A stretch of 64,000 nucleotides of DNA. Source: Massilia sp. Root351. GTDB taxonomy: Bacteria > Pseudomonadota > Gammaproteobacteria > Burkholderiales > Burkholderiaceae_D. The stretch covers positions 249,859-313,858 of the forward strand of contig NZ_LMDJ01000001.1 of assembly GCF_001425045.1 (NCBI RefSeq), written 5' to 3'. Each line of letters begins with the position of its first letter. Position 1 is the stretch's first letter. The translations under genes were made by a program, and so were the position numbers. This document shows, one piece after another, positions 1 to 7,570 of this stretch. The notes under the pieces are model-generated. The model was given only the letters and a program-made list of their open reading frames with translations, was not told the origin of the DNA and ran no database searches.

Positions 1-126
1 TGATCAATTTGGGATTTAAGGGGTCTTACGACAGGGTCGCGGCGTTCGCCAGACAGTGGAGGGAGGGTCAAACGGAGTGGGTCAATTCAGCGCGCAAACG
101 AACACCGCCGTGCCAAGCGGGCAAAC

Positions 127-155
127 TTGACGCCCCCTTGCCGGGGGTCTAATAT
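127..155 (+). promoter_or_regulatory. Sigma-70 type promoter of the TetR gene
   Basis: TTGACG (127-132) and TAATAT (150-155) are separated by 17 bases, close to the sigma-70 consensus. The spacer holds a CCCCC/GGGGG inverted repeat (133-137 and 143-147). Just downstream ATGACT (158-163) and AGTCAT (184-189) form an inverted repeat that could be the autoregulatory operator of the TetR protein. Promoter elements are seen directly; the operator is inference. Confidence 0.6.
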
Positions 156-199
156 AAATGACTCAAAAGTAAGTAAGATGGCAAGTCATCACTATCCCC

Positions 200-850
200 A
201 TGCAAGCTCCAACTGATATCAAACCGCGCTGGGAACGGCGCAAGGACGCGCGGCCGCAGGAACTGCTGGAGGCCGCGCTGGAGCTGTTCGTCGAGCGCGG
301 CTTCGCCGCCACCCGGCTGGAAGACGTGGCGCGCCGCGCCGGCGTCTCCAAGGGCACGCTGTATCTCTATTTCGAAAACAAGGAAGAACTGTTCAAGGCC
401 GTGGTGCGCGCCACCATCGGCCAGGCCATCGGCCAGGCCGAGCTGGACCTGGCCGCTTCCGACGCCCCCAGCGCCACGCTGCTGAAGGAAATGCTGATGC
501 GCTGGTGGGGCCAGGTCGGCGCCACCAAGCTGGCCGGCATCACCAAGCTGATGATGGCCGAGTCGGGCAATTTCCCGGAACTGGTGCGCTTCTATGAAGA
601 CGAGGTGGTGGCGCGCGGCAATGCGTTGCTGGTGCGCGTGCTCGAGCGCGGCCTGGCGCGCGGCGAGTTCCGCCCGCACGACCCGCAGGTGATGATGCCG
701 GTGCTGAGCGCCCCGGTGCTGATGCTGATGATGTGGAACAACGCCTTCCTGCCCTGTGGCGGCGGCAGCAGCATCGATCCGGAGCAGTACATGGCCGCCT
801 TCCTCGACCTGGCCGTGCGGGGGCTGGCCCCGGACGCCGCGGTGCCGTAA
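200..850 (+). CDS. TetR/AcrR family transcriptional regulator
   Basis: This is a 216-residue one-component repressor of the TetR/AcrR type. The N-terminal DNA-binding domain (about residues 18-65) has the typical pattern: LLEAALELFVERGFAATRLE, then the recognition helix around VSKGTLYLYFENKEELF. The C-terminal ligand domain is helical and not assignable to a ligand. Such genes often lie divergent to RND efflux genes; the divergent neighbour would be left of the window, and only 199 upstream bases are visible. The ATG follows a clear promoter, which supports this start. The regulated genes are unknown. Confidence 0.9.
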   Translation: MQAPTDIKPRWERRKDARPQELLEAALELFVERGFAATRLEDVARRAGVSKGTLYLYFENKEELFKAVVRATIGQAIGQAELDLAASDAPSATLLKEMLMRWWGQVGATKLAGITKLMMAESGNFPELVRFYEDEVVARGNALLVRVLERGLARGEFRPHDPQVMMPVLSAPVLMLMMWNNAFLPCGGGSSIDPEQYMAAFLDLAVRGLAPDAAVP

Positions 851-1004
851 AAATGGGCAGCGCGGGCGTTTTTTGCGCGTTCAGCCCCCCGAATCTGCAG
901 GCTGTCGCAATTTCCCTCAGTCCGTCGCCGATATCGTTAATATGCCGTCCTGACCAGTTCAACGATAAAATGACGGATTATTTAATCCTTCACCGAGTTT
1001 AAAG

Positions 1005-1655
1005 ATGAATATCGAACAAGCCCGCTTCAACATGATCGAACAGCAAATCCGTCCATGGGACGTCCTGGATGTGGACGTGCTGGAGGTGCTGAACGTGGTC
1101 AAGCGCGAGAACTTCGTCCCTGCCAGCCACAAGAACCTGGCCTTCGCCGATACCGAAATCCCGCTGGGCAATGGCTACACCATGCTGACCCCCAAGCTGG
1201 AAGCGCGCATCCTGCAGGACGTGCAGCTGAAAAAACATGAGAACGTGCTGGAAATCGGCACCGGCAGCGGCTACATGGCCGCCCTGCTGGCGCATCGCGG
1301 CCGCCACGTCACCACCGTCGAGATTGCGCCGGAACAGAAGGCGCAGGCCGAGCAGAGCCTGGCTGCCGCCGGCGTCACCAACGTCACCGTGGAACTGGGC
1401 GACGGCTCCCAGGGCTGGACCAACGGCGCCCCGTTCGACGTCATCGTGCTGTCGGGCGCGCTGCCCAAGCTGCCGGAAGCGTTCCTGCAGCAGGTCAAAG
1501 TGGGCGGCCGCATCTTCGCCCTGATCGGCGAGGCGCCGGTCATGTCGGGCGTGCTGATCACCCGCACCTCGGACGGCTACGAGCAGAAGAAACTGTTTGA
1601 AACCGACGTCAAGCCGCTGCAATCGGCCACCAAGCCGTCGCAGTTCACGTTCTAA
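1005..1655 (+). CDS. Protein-L-isoaspartate O-methyltransferase family protein
   Basis: This is a 216-residue SAM-dependent methyltransferase with motif I VLEIGTGSGY at residues 81-90, placed in the PCMT family by overall pattern. Classical Pcm enzymes carry a conserved block near residues 50-60 (consensus like GxGQTISQP) that helps bind isoaspartyl peptide. Here the matching stretch reads NGYTMLTPKLEARIL, so substrate specificity may differ. It starts a tight three-gene run with a rhodanese and tolC, an arrangement familiar from Burkholderiales. It could be a true isoaspartate repair enzyme or a specialised relative tied to envelope export; I cannot decide between these. Confidence 0.85.
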   Translation: MNIEQARFNMIEQQIRPWDVLDVDVLEVLNVVKRENFVPASHKNLAFADTEIPLGNGYTMLTPKLEARILQDVQLKKHENVLEIGTGSGYMAALLAHRGRHVTTVEIAPEQKAQAEQSLAAAGVTNVTVELGDGSQGWTNGAPFDVIVLSGALPKLPEAFLQQVKVGGRIFALIGEAPVMSGVLITRTSDGYEQKKLFETDVKPLQSATKPSQFTF

Positions 1656-1673
1656 GCGGAACGGGAGCGTCGC

Positions 1674-1997
1674 ATGCAACACATTACTGCGCTGGAACTG
1701 GCCGACTGGCTGGCCGACGACGCGCGCCCCAGCCCGTTTTTGCTGGACGTGCGCGAGAACTGGGAGTACGAGACCTGCCATATCGCCGGTTCCACGCTGA
1801 TGCCGATGAACTCCATCCCGGCCCGCATCGACGACCTCGATGAGGACGCGGCCATCGTCTGCATTTGCCACCACGGCGCGCGCAGCATGCAGGTGGCCGC
1901 TTTCCTGGAGCGCAACGGTTTCGGCAAGATCACGAATTTGACGGGCGGCATACATGCGTGGGCTGTTCAGGTCGACAGCACCATGCCAAAATACTAA
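1674..1997 (+). CDS. Rhodanese-like domain protein
   Basis: This 107-residue single-domain protein has a rhodanese active-site loop CHHGARS at residues 65-71, with the catalytic cysteine expected at Cys65, which would carry a persulfide. DVREN at 25-29 and the C-terminal GGIHAW are also typical. It starts 18 bases after the methyltransferase and ends 26 bases before tolC, so it is probably co-transcribed with both. It may handle sulfane sulfur in the cytoplasm; there is no signal peptide and the physiological acceptor is unknown. Confidence 0.88.
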   Translation: MQHITALELADWLADDARPSPFLLDVRENWEYETCHIAGSTLMPMNSIPARIDDLDEDAAIVCICHHGARSMQVAAFLERNGFGKITNLTGGIHAWAVQVDSTMPKY

Positions 1998-2023
1998 TTG
2001 TTATTGATTCCACGGAGAACGCA

Positions 2024-3343
2024 ATGCAGAAACCCTTAATCGCCTTGCTGATCAGCAGCGCACTGTTGACCATAAACGCACAGGCGGCCGACCTCATCCA
2101 AGTGTACCAGCAGGCGCTCGCCAACGACGCCACGTATGCCAGCGCGCGCGCTGCACTTGCTGCAGGTCAGGAAAGGACGACGCAAGGGCGCTCCGGTTTG
2201 CTGCCGGTGATTGGCCTGGGTGGTTCCAGCACCAAGATCACCGGCGACTTCGAATCGAAGGCCGACGACCCGTTCGGCGCCGGCAGCGGCCCGCGCGACA
2301 ACTCGCGCAACCAGTGGTCGCTGAGCCTGTCGCAGCCGCTGTTCCGCTGGGACCGCTGGGAAACCTACCAGCAGAGCAAACTGAGCCAGGCGTCCACGGA
2401 AGCCGTGTTCGCCCAGGCCCAGCAAGACCTGATCACCCGCGTGGCGCAAGCCTATTTCGACGTGCTGACCGCGCAGGACAACCTGTCGTCGATCCAGGCG
2501 CAGAAATCGGCCACCACCGAACAGCTGGCCTCGGCCAAGCGCAACTTCGAGGTCGGCACCCAGACCATCACCGACACGCACGAAGCGCAGGCGGCGTACG
2601 ACCTGGTGGTGGCGCAGGAGTTCGCCGCCATAAACGACCTGGAAGTCAAACGCAACGCGCTGCAGCAGATCATCGGCGCCGCGCCGGGCTCGCTGTCCAC
2701 GCTGCGCACCGGCGTGACCATCGCCGCGCCGCAGCCGGCCGCGATCGAACCGTGGATAGCGTCGGCCGAGCAGCAGAACTATTCCGTGGTGGGCGCACAG
2801 CTGAACCTGGAAATCGCCAAGCGCGACATCTCGCGCAACCGCGCCGGCCACCTGCCGACGCTGGACCTGGTGGCCAGCAAGGGCCGCGACAGCGTGACCG
2901 CCTCCGGCATCACCAAGACCAACGCGGTCGGCGTGCAGTGGAACGTGCCGCTGTTTAACGGCTTCGCCGTGACCAGCCGGGTGCGCGAATCGATCGCGCT
3001 GGAAGACAAGGCGCGCAACGACCTGGAGGCCACGCGCCGCGCCGCCGCGCAGAACGCGCGCACCGCTTTCCTGGGCATGAACAGCGGCCTGGCGCAGGTG
3101 CGCGCGCTGGAAGCGGCCGAAGTGTCGAGCAAGTCGGCGCTGGACTCGAACAAGCTGGGCTACCAGGTGGGCGTGCGCATCAACATCGACGTGCTGAACG
3201 CGCAGCGCCAGCTGTACTCCACCCAGCGCGACCTGTCGCGCGCACGCTACGACACCATCATGAACGGCCTGCGCCTGAAGTCGGCGGCCGGCACGCTGAA
3301 GGAAGCGGACCTGGCGCCGATCAACGAACTGCTGGTGAAGTAA
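2024..3343 (+). CDS. tolC: TolC family outer membrane efflux channel
   Basis: This is a 439-residue outer membrane channel of the TolC family. It would form the trimeric exit duct for RND, ABC or MFS drug pumps and type I secretion. The protein starts with a signal peptide (residues 1-22, ending NAQA), followed by ADLIQVYQQALANDATYASA, typical of mature TolC. The rest shows the two OEP repeats with long amphipathic helices. The ATG at 2024 follows a GGAG sequence and directly precedes the signal peptide; the open frame extends further upstream but without a better start. It is the last gene of the PCMT-rhodanese-tolC run and is followed by a strong terminator. Confidence 0.93.
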   Translation: MQKPLIALLISSALLTINAQAADLIQVYQQALANDATYASARAALAAGQERTTQGRSGLLPVIGLGGSSTKITGDFESKADDPFGAGSGPRDNSRNQWSLSLSQPLFRWDRWETYQQSKLSQASTEAVFAQAQQDLITRVAQAYFDVLTAQDNLSSIQAQKSATTEQLASAKRNFEVGTQTITDTHEAQAAYDLVVAQEFAAINDLEVKRNALQQIIGAAPGSLSTLRTGVTIAAPQPAAIEPWIASAEQQNYSVVGAQLNLEIAKRDISRNRAGHLPTLDLVASKGRDSVTASGITKTNAVGVQWNVPLFNGFAVTSRVRESIALEDKARNDLEATRRAAAQNARTAFLGMNSGLAQVRALEAAEVSSKSALDSNKLGYQVGVRINIDVLNAQRQLYSTQRDLSRARYDTIMNGLRLKSAAGTLKEADLAPINELLVK

Positions 3344-3370
3344 GCTGCGGCTTGCCTGTCCCGACACAAA

Positions 3371-3393
3371 CCCCGCATCTGCGGGGTTTTTTG
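3371..3393 (+). terminator. Rho-independent terminator after tolC
   Basis: CCCCGC-ATCT-GCGGGG followed by six T (3387-3392) is a classic intrinsic terminator 27 bases after the tolC stop. It separates the tolC operon from the iron-regulated genes that follow. Confidence 0.92.
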
Positions 3394-3398
3394 TTGTA

Positions 3399-3440
3399 TT
3401 GACATACAGTTTGATTAAGATAATAATGAGAATCATTCTT
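3399..3440 (+). promoter_or_regulatory. Fur-box-overlapped promoter of the FecI-type locus
   Basis: A TTGACA -35 element (3399-3404) is followed by AATAAT (3422-3427, 17-base spacer). The segment 3422-3440 matches the 19-bp Fur box consensus at 15 of 19 positions, with core TGAGAATCATT, and so covers the -10. Repression by iron-loaded Fur is the expected consequence. The elements are seen directly; regulation is inferred. Confidence 0.85.
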
Positions 3441-3494
3441 ATGTAGCCAGCCTGCCTGGGCAAGCCAACATTCCCCTCTGTTCCGGAGTCTGGC

Positions 3495-4001
3495 TTGGGC
3501 TTAGCCGCCGCACACGATCCTGTTGCCGATTTATATGCCCGCCACCACGGCTGGCTGAGCGGCTGGCTGCGCAAAAAAATGGGTTGCGCCGACAACGCCG
3601 CCGACCTTGCGCAGGACACTTTTGTGCGCATCCTCTGCCGTCCGCTCGACTGGAGCCAAGTGCGCGAACCGCGCGCCTTCCTGAGCACGGTGGCGCACGG
3701 CCTGATGGTCAACCAGCTGCGGCGCCAGGCCATGGAACGCGCCTACCTGGACGCGCTGGCCGCCCAGCCCGGCCAGTCCAGCCCTTGTCCCGAGAGCCGG
3801 GCGCTGGTGGTCGAGGCGCTGATGGAAATCGACGCGCTGCTCGACGGCCTGCCGCCCAAGGCGCGCCTGGCCTTCCTGCTGTCGCAGCTGGAAGGGCTGC
3901 CGTACGCGCAGATCGCGGAGCGGCTCCATGTGTCGCTGAGCATGGTGAAGAAATACATGCTGCAGGCGGTGACCCACTGCATGCGCATCGAGCGGGCCTG
4001 A
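3495..4001 (+). CDS. FecI-type ECF RNA polymerase sigma factor
   Basis: This 168-residue ECF sigma factor has region 2 near residues 10-75 (LYARHHGWLSGWLRKKMG, then DNAADLAQDTFVRIL) and region 4 near 105-160 (LPPKARLAFLLSQLEGLPYAQIAERLHVSLSMVKKYM). The only plausible start is TTG at 3495, seven bases after GGAG (3484-3487); the next methionine lies inside region 2. It lies behind a Fur box and is followed after three bases by its FecR-type regulator and then by a TonB receptor with a signalling domain, the standard surface-signalling arrangement. It should direct transcription of the receptor genes when the cognate siderophore binds. Confidence 0.92.
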   Translation: MGLAAAHDPVADLYARHHGWLSGWLRKKMGCADNAADLAQDTFVRILCRPLDWSQVREPRAFLSTVAHGLMVNQLRRQAMERAYLDALAAQPGQSSPCPESRALVVEALMEIDALLDGLPPKARLAFLLSQLEGLPYAQIAERLHVSLSMVKKYMLQAVTHCMRIERA

Positions 4002-4004
4002 ATC

Positions 4005-5048
4005 GTGGACGGCAAGCGTACGAAGGCGGGCGCCGTGGAGCAGGCCGCGCAGTGGTTCGTGGTGCTGGCGTCCGGCGAGGCCGGCGAGGCGGACCGCGTG
4101 TGCTGGCAGGCCTGGCGCGACGCGCATCCTGACCATGAACAGGCCTGGCAGCGGGTGGAGGGCAGCACCGCCCGCTTTGCCGCCATTCCGCAGGGGCATG
4201 CGGCCGCGTCGCTGCGCGCGCTGGCCGATCCCCGTTTGTCCAATCCCCTTCCCACTTTGCCTGCCGCCGCCGCGCCCCCGTCGCGCAGCCGCCGCAAGGG
4301 ACTGGCGCAGCTGGCGGTGCTGCTGGCCGTCGCGGCCGGCGGCATGCAGGCCTACCGCCTGAGCGACTGGTCGGCCGACTTCGTCACCGCCGCCGGCGAG
4401 CAGCGCGACACCACGCTGGCCGACGGCAGCCGCCTGCTGCTCGACACCGGCAGCGCCGTGGACGTGGCGTTTTCGTCCGGCAGCCGGGTGCTGCGGCTGC
4501 GGCGCGGCCGCATCCTGGTCGTCACGGCGGCCGATCCGGCGCCGCGCAAGCGTCCCTTCATGGTGGAGACGGCGGACGGCCGGGTGCAGGCGCTGGGCAC
4601 CCGCTTCACCGTGCGCAAGGACCCGGACAGCACGCTGGCCACCGTGCTGGCGGCGCGCGTGGCGCTGCATGCCGGCGGCATTGCCGGCGTCGCCGCCGCG
4701 CTGCCCGCCGACGGCCGGGCGCCCATCCTGGACGCGGGACAAGCCGCCCGCTTCAACCGCAACGGCCTGCTCGAACGGCACGCCGCGCCGCCCGCCGGCG
4801 AGGCCTGGGTCTCTGGCATGCTGGTGGCCGACGATATGCCGCTGGGCGAGCTGGTGGCCGAACTGGCGCGCTACCGCGCCGCGCCGCTGCTCTGCGACCC
4901 GTCCGCCGCCCGCTTGCGCATCTCCGGCGCCTTTCCGCTGCGCGACACCGAGCGCGCCCTGGCTGCTGTCGGCGCCACGCTGCCGGTGCGGGTGGAGCGC
5001 CGCGCCCAGCCCGGCGGGGAAAGCGACTTGCTGGTGCGCCGAAAATAA
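4005..5048 (+). CDS. FecR-type transmembrane sigma regulator
   Basis: This 347-residue regulator has an N-terminal DUF4880-like cytoplasmic part (about residues 10-50, with AAQWFVVLASGEA and the W-x-x-W rich stretch), one membrane helix near residues 100-116, and a periplasmic FecR domain beginning around GEQRDTTLADGSRLLLDTGS. The extreme C-terminus would contact the STN domain of the receptor. It starts with GTG only three bases after the sigma gene stop, so the two are translationally linked. Its role is to hold and then activate the ECF sigma factor in response to the TonB receptor. Confidence 0.92.
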   Translation: MDGKRTKAGAVEQAAQWFVVLASGEAGEADRVCWQAWRDAHPDHEQAWQRVEGSTARFAAIPQGHAAASLRALADPRLSNPLPTLPAAAAPPSRSRRKGLAQLAVLLAVAAGGMQAYRLSDWSADFVTAAGEQRDTTLADGSRLLLDTGSAVDVAFSSGSRVLRLRRGRILVVTAADPAPRKRPFMVETADGRVQALGTRFTVRKDPDSTLATVLAARVALHAGGIAGVAAALPADGRAPILDAGQAARFNRNGLLERHAAPPAGEAWVSGMLVADDMPLGELVAELARYRAAPLLCDPSAARLRISGAFPLRDTERALAAVGATLPVRVERRAQPGGESDLLVRRK

Positions 5049-5134
5049 ATGGCGATGCGGACTGTACTTTTTCCGGTTTCGATTGGCAAGCAGGGGATAG
5101 CACCATTACTCCAACCTTGCAAGGAACCCTTTTC

Positions 5135-7546
5135 ATGACACGCATACCATCCGGCCGCCGCGCCAGCCATCTGTTCGCCCTCCACCTTGCCGCCAGCGGC
5201 GTGCTGCTGGGCGGCGCCGGCCTGGCCGGCAGCGCCTACGCGCAGGCGGCCAGGCAGTACGCCATTCCCGCCGGTCCGTTGGGTCCAGCGCTGACCCGCT
5301 TTGCCGCCGAAGCCGGCGTGGTGCTGAGCTTTGCGCCAGCGGCCGTGGCCGGCAAGACCAGCCCCGGGCTGAACGGCAGCTTTAGCCCTGAAGACGGCTT
5401 GCGCGCGCTGCTGCGCGGCAGCGGCCGGCAGCTGGAAAAGACCGCCGCCGGCTACACCCTGGCCGTCGCGCCCGCAGCGGCGCAGCAAGCGGCTCCGCAG
5501 GAAGCCACGCTGGGCGAGGTGACGGTGCTGGCGCAGGCCGGGCAGGAAAGCGCCTGGGGCCCGGTCATCGGCTACGCGGCCAGGCGCAGCGCGGCCGGCA
5601 CCAAGACCGACACGCCGCTGCTGGAAACGCCGCAGGCGGTGTCGGTGGTGACGGCCGACCAGATGGCGGTGCTCAAGGTGCAGAGCCTGGGCGACGCGCT
5701 GGCCTACACGCCCGGCGTGATTGCCGTGGCCGGCTACAGCAAATCCTACGACAATTTCGTCAGCCGCGGCTTCGCGCTGCGCGACGACAGCGGCAGCCTG
5801 GTGCGCGACGGCCTGAAGCTGGGCGGTAGCGGCTGGGCGTCCGGCCAGCAGGAGCCGTACGGCCTGGAACGGGTGGAACTGCTGAAGGGCGCCGCCTCGG
5901 TGCTGTACGGCGCCAGCGCGCCGGGCGGCGTGCTCAACACCGTCAGCAAGCGGCCGGGGCCGGACATGCTGCGCGAAGTGCGCGCCGGGATCGGCAACCT
6001 GGGCCACCGTGAGGCCGCCTTCGACCTGGGCGGCGCCGTGGCGCCGGACAGCGCGTGGAGCTGGCGCCTGACCGGCCTGGCGCGCAACGGCGACACCCAT
6101 GTCGACCACACCCCCAGCAACGGCCGCTACATCGCGCCCGCCGCGACCTGGCGCCCCGACGCGGCCACCTCGCTGACCCTGCTCGGCTACCACCAGGAAC
6201 GGCGCACCGCCTATTACTACCCCTTGCCCGCCGAGGGCACGCTGGTGCCCGGCCGCTACGGCCGGCTGCCGCGTGAGCGCTTCGTCGGCGAGCCGGACTT
6301 CGACCGCGAGGACACGCGCCAGAGCGCCTTCGGCTGGCTGTTCGAGCACGCCTTCTCCGATACCGTGAAGCTGCGCCACGGCCTGCGCTGGATCAAGTCC
6401 TCCAACCGCGTGCGCTTCACCGGCCTGGACGGCTGGGTCGATCCGGCCGCGCCGCGCGCGCAGCACCGCACCGCGTACGACGAACTGGAGAGCACTTCCG
6501 GCGTGAGCACCGACACCAGCGTGGAATACCGGGTGCAGTCCGGCGGCGTGGCGCACACGCTGCTGGTGGGCCTGGACGCCAGCCGGCTGCGCCCGCACAG
6601 CCAGTGGTCCCTGGCCAGCTTGGCGCCGCTGGACCTGTACGCGCCGGTGTACGGCGCGCAGCCCGGCCCGATGACACTGGTGCCCAGCTATTCGCAGCGG
6701 ACGGTGCAGACCCGCAAGGGCCTGTACGCGCAGGACCAGATCAAGTTCGGCCAGCGCTGGGTGCTGCTGCTGGGCGGGCGCCAGGACTGGACGCGCGACG
6801 CCGCCTCGCCGCTGTTCGGCACGCCGGCCTGGAGCACGGAACGCGACAGCGCCTTCACCGGCCGCGCCGGCGGCGTCTACCTGGCCGACGGCGGCCTGGC
6901 GCCGTTCGTCAGCTTCAGCCAGTCCTTCCAGCCGCAGGCGGGCAGCGACCAGAGCGGCAAGCGCTTCAAGCCCACCGAAGGCGAACAGGCCGAGTTCGGC
7001 CTGCGCTGGCAGCTGGCGCCGGACGGCCTGCTGCTGTCGGTCAGCGCCTACCAGCTGGCCCAGCAGAACGTGGTGACGCGCGACCCGGCGCAGCCGCAGC
7101 TGCGGCGCCAGCTGGGCGAAGTGCGCGCGCGCGGCGTGGAGCTGGAAGCCAAGGGCCGCATCGGCGGGCACCTGAACCTGATCGCGTCCTATGCCTACAC
7201 GGATGCGCGCACCACCCGGAGCTTGAACACGGCCGAGGTCGGCAAGCGCACCGAGTACGTGCCCTACCACCAGGCGTCGGTGTGGGCGGACGGCGAGCTG
7301 GGCGGCGGTTTCCAGGCCGGCCTGGGCGCGCGCCACGTGGGCAGCTATGCGGATGTCAACGGCACCGGCGCGGGCGTGCCGGCGGTGAACGTGGTCGACG
7401 CCATGCTGGGTTACCGGACCGGCCCCTGGCTGCTGGCGCTGAACTTCTCCAACCTCGGCAACAAGCAGGCGCTGGCCTGCGGTTCCGGCAGCTGCAACTA
7501 CGGCGAAGGCCGCCGTGCCAGCGCCAGCCTGGCTTATCGCTGGTAA
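5135..7546 (+). CDS. TonB-dependent siderophore transducer with STN domain
   Basis: This is an 803-residue outer membrane ferric-siderophore receptor of the FpvA/FecA transducer class. A signal peptide (about 1-36, ending AYA) is followed by a secretin/TonB short N-terminal (STN) domain (about 41-110), a TonB-box region near 125-135, a plug (LLETPQAVSVVTADQM and on) and a beta-barrel ending in ASASLAYRW with a terminal aromatic residue. The ATG at 5135 has AAGGAA eight bases upstream and is preferred over an upstream TTG. The STN domain plus the FecI-FecR pair upstream implies substrate-induced signalling. The substrate cannot be read from the sequence. Confidence 0.93.
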   Translation: MTRIPSGRRASHLFALHLAASGVLLGGAGLAGSAYAQAARQYAIPAGPLGPALTRFAAEAGVVLSFAPAAVAGKTSPGLNGSFSPEDGLRALLRGSGRQLEKTAAGYTLAVAPAAAQQAAPQEATLGEVTVLAQAGQESAWGPVIGYAARRSAAGTKTDTPLLETPQAVSVVTADQMAVLKVQSLGDALAYTPGVIAVAGYSKSYDNFVSRGFALRDDSGSLVRDGLKLGGSGWASGQQEPYGLERVELLKGAASVLYGASAPGGVLNTVSKRPGPDMLREVRAGIGNLGHREAAFDLGGAVAPDSAWSWRLTGLARNGDTHVDHTPSNGRYIAPAATWRPDAATSLTLLGYHQERRTAYYYPLPAEGTLVPGRYGRLPRERFVGEPDFDREDTRQSAFGWLFEHAFSDTVKLRHGLRWIKSSNRVRFTGLDGWVDPAAPRAQHRTAYDELESTSGVSTDTSVEYRVQSGGVAHTLLVGLDASRLRPHSQWSLASLAPLDLYAPVYGAQPGPMTLVPSYSQRTVQTRKGLYAQDQIKFGQRWVLLLGGRQDWTRDAASPLFGTPAWSTERDSAFTGRAGGVYLADGGLAPFVSFSQSFQPQAGSDQSGKRFKPTEGEQAEFGLRWQLAPDGLLLSVSAYQLAQQNVVTRDPAQPQLRRQLGEVRARGVELEAKGRIGGHLNLIASYAYTDARTTRSLNTAEVGKRTEYVPYHQASVWADGELGGGFQAGLGARHVGSYADVNGTGAGVPAVNVVDAMLGYRTGPWLLALNFSNLGNKQALACGSGSCNYGEGRRASASLAYRW

Positions 7547-7570
7547 ACCCTGTTCTTTTTGGAGTGTGAT

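Noticed and set aside
1865-2023. An N-terminal extension of TolC reaching back into the rhodanese gene
   Set aside because: The signal peptide begins exactly at the ATG at 2024 with a good ribosome binding site, and the upstream part overlaps rhodanese codons in another frame.
4871-7336. An 821-codon minus-strand frame opposite the FecR and TonB receptor genes
   Set aside because: It is a mirror of high-GC codon bias; it has no ribosome binding site and no recognisable motif.
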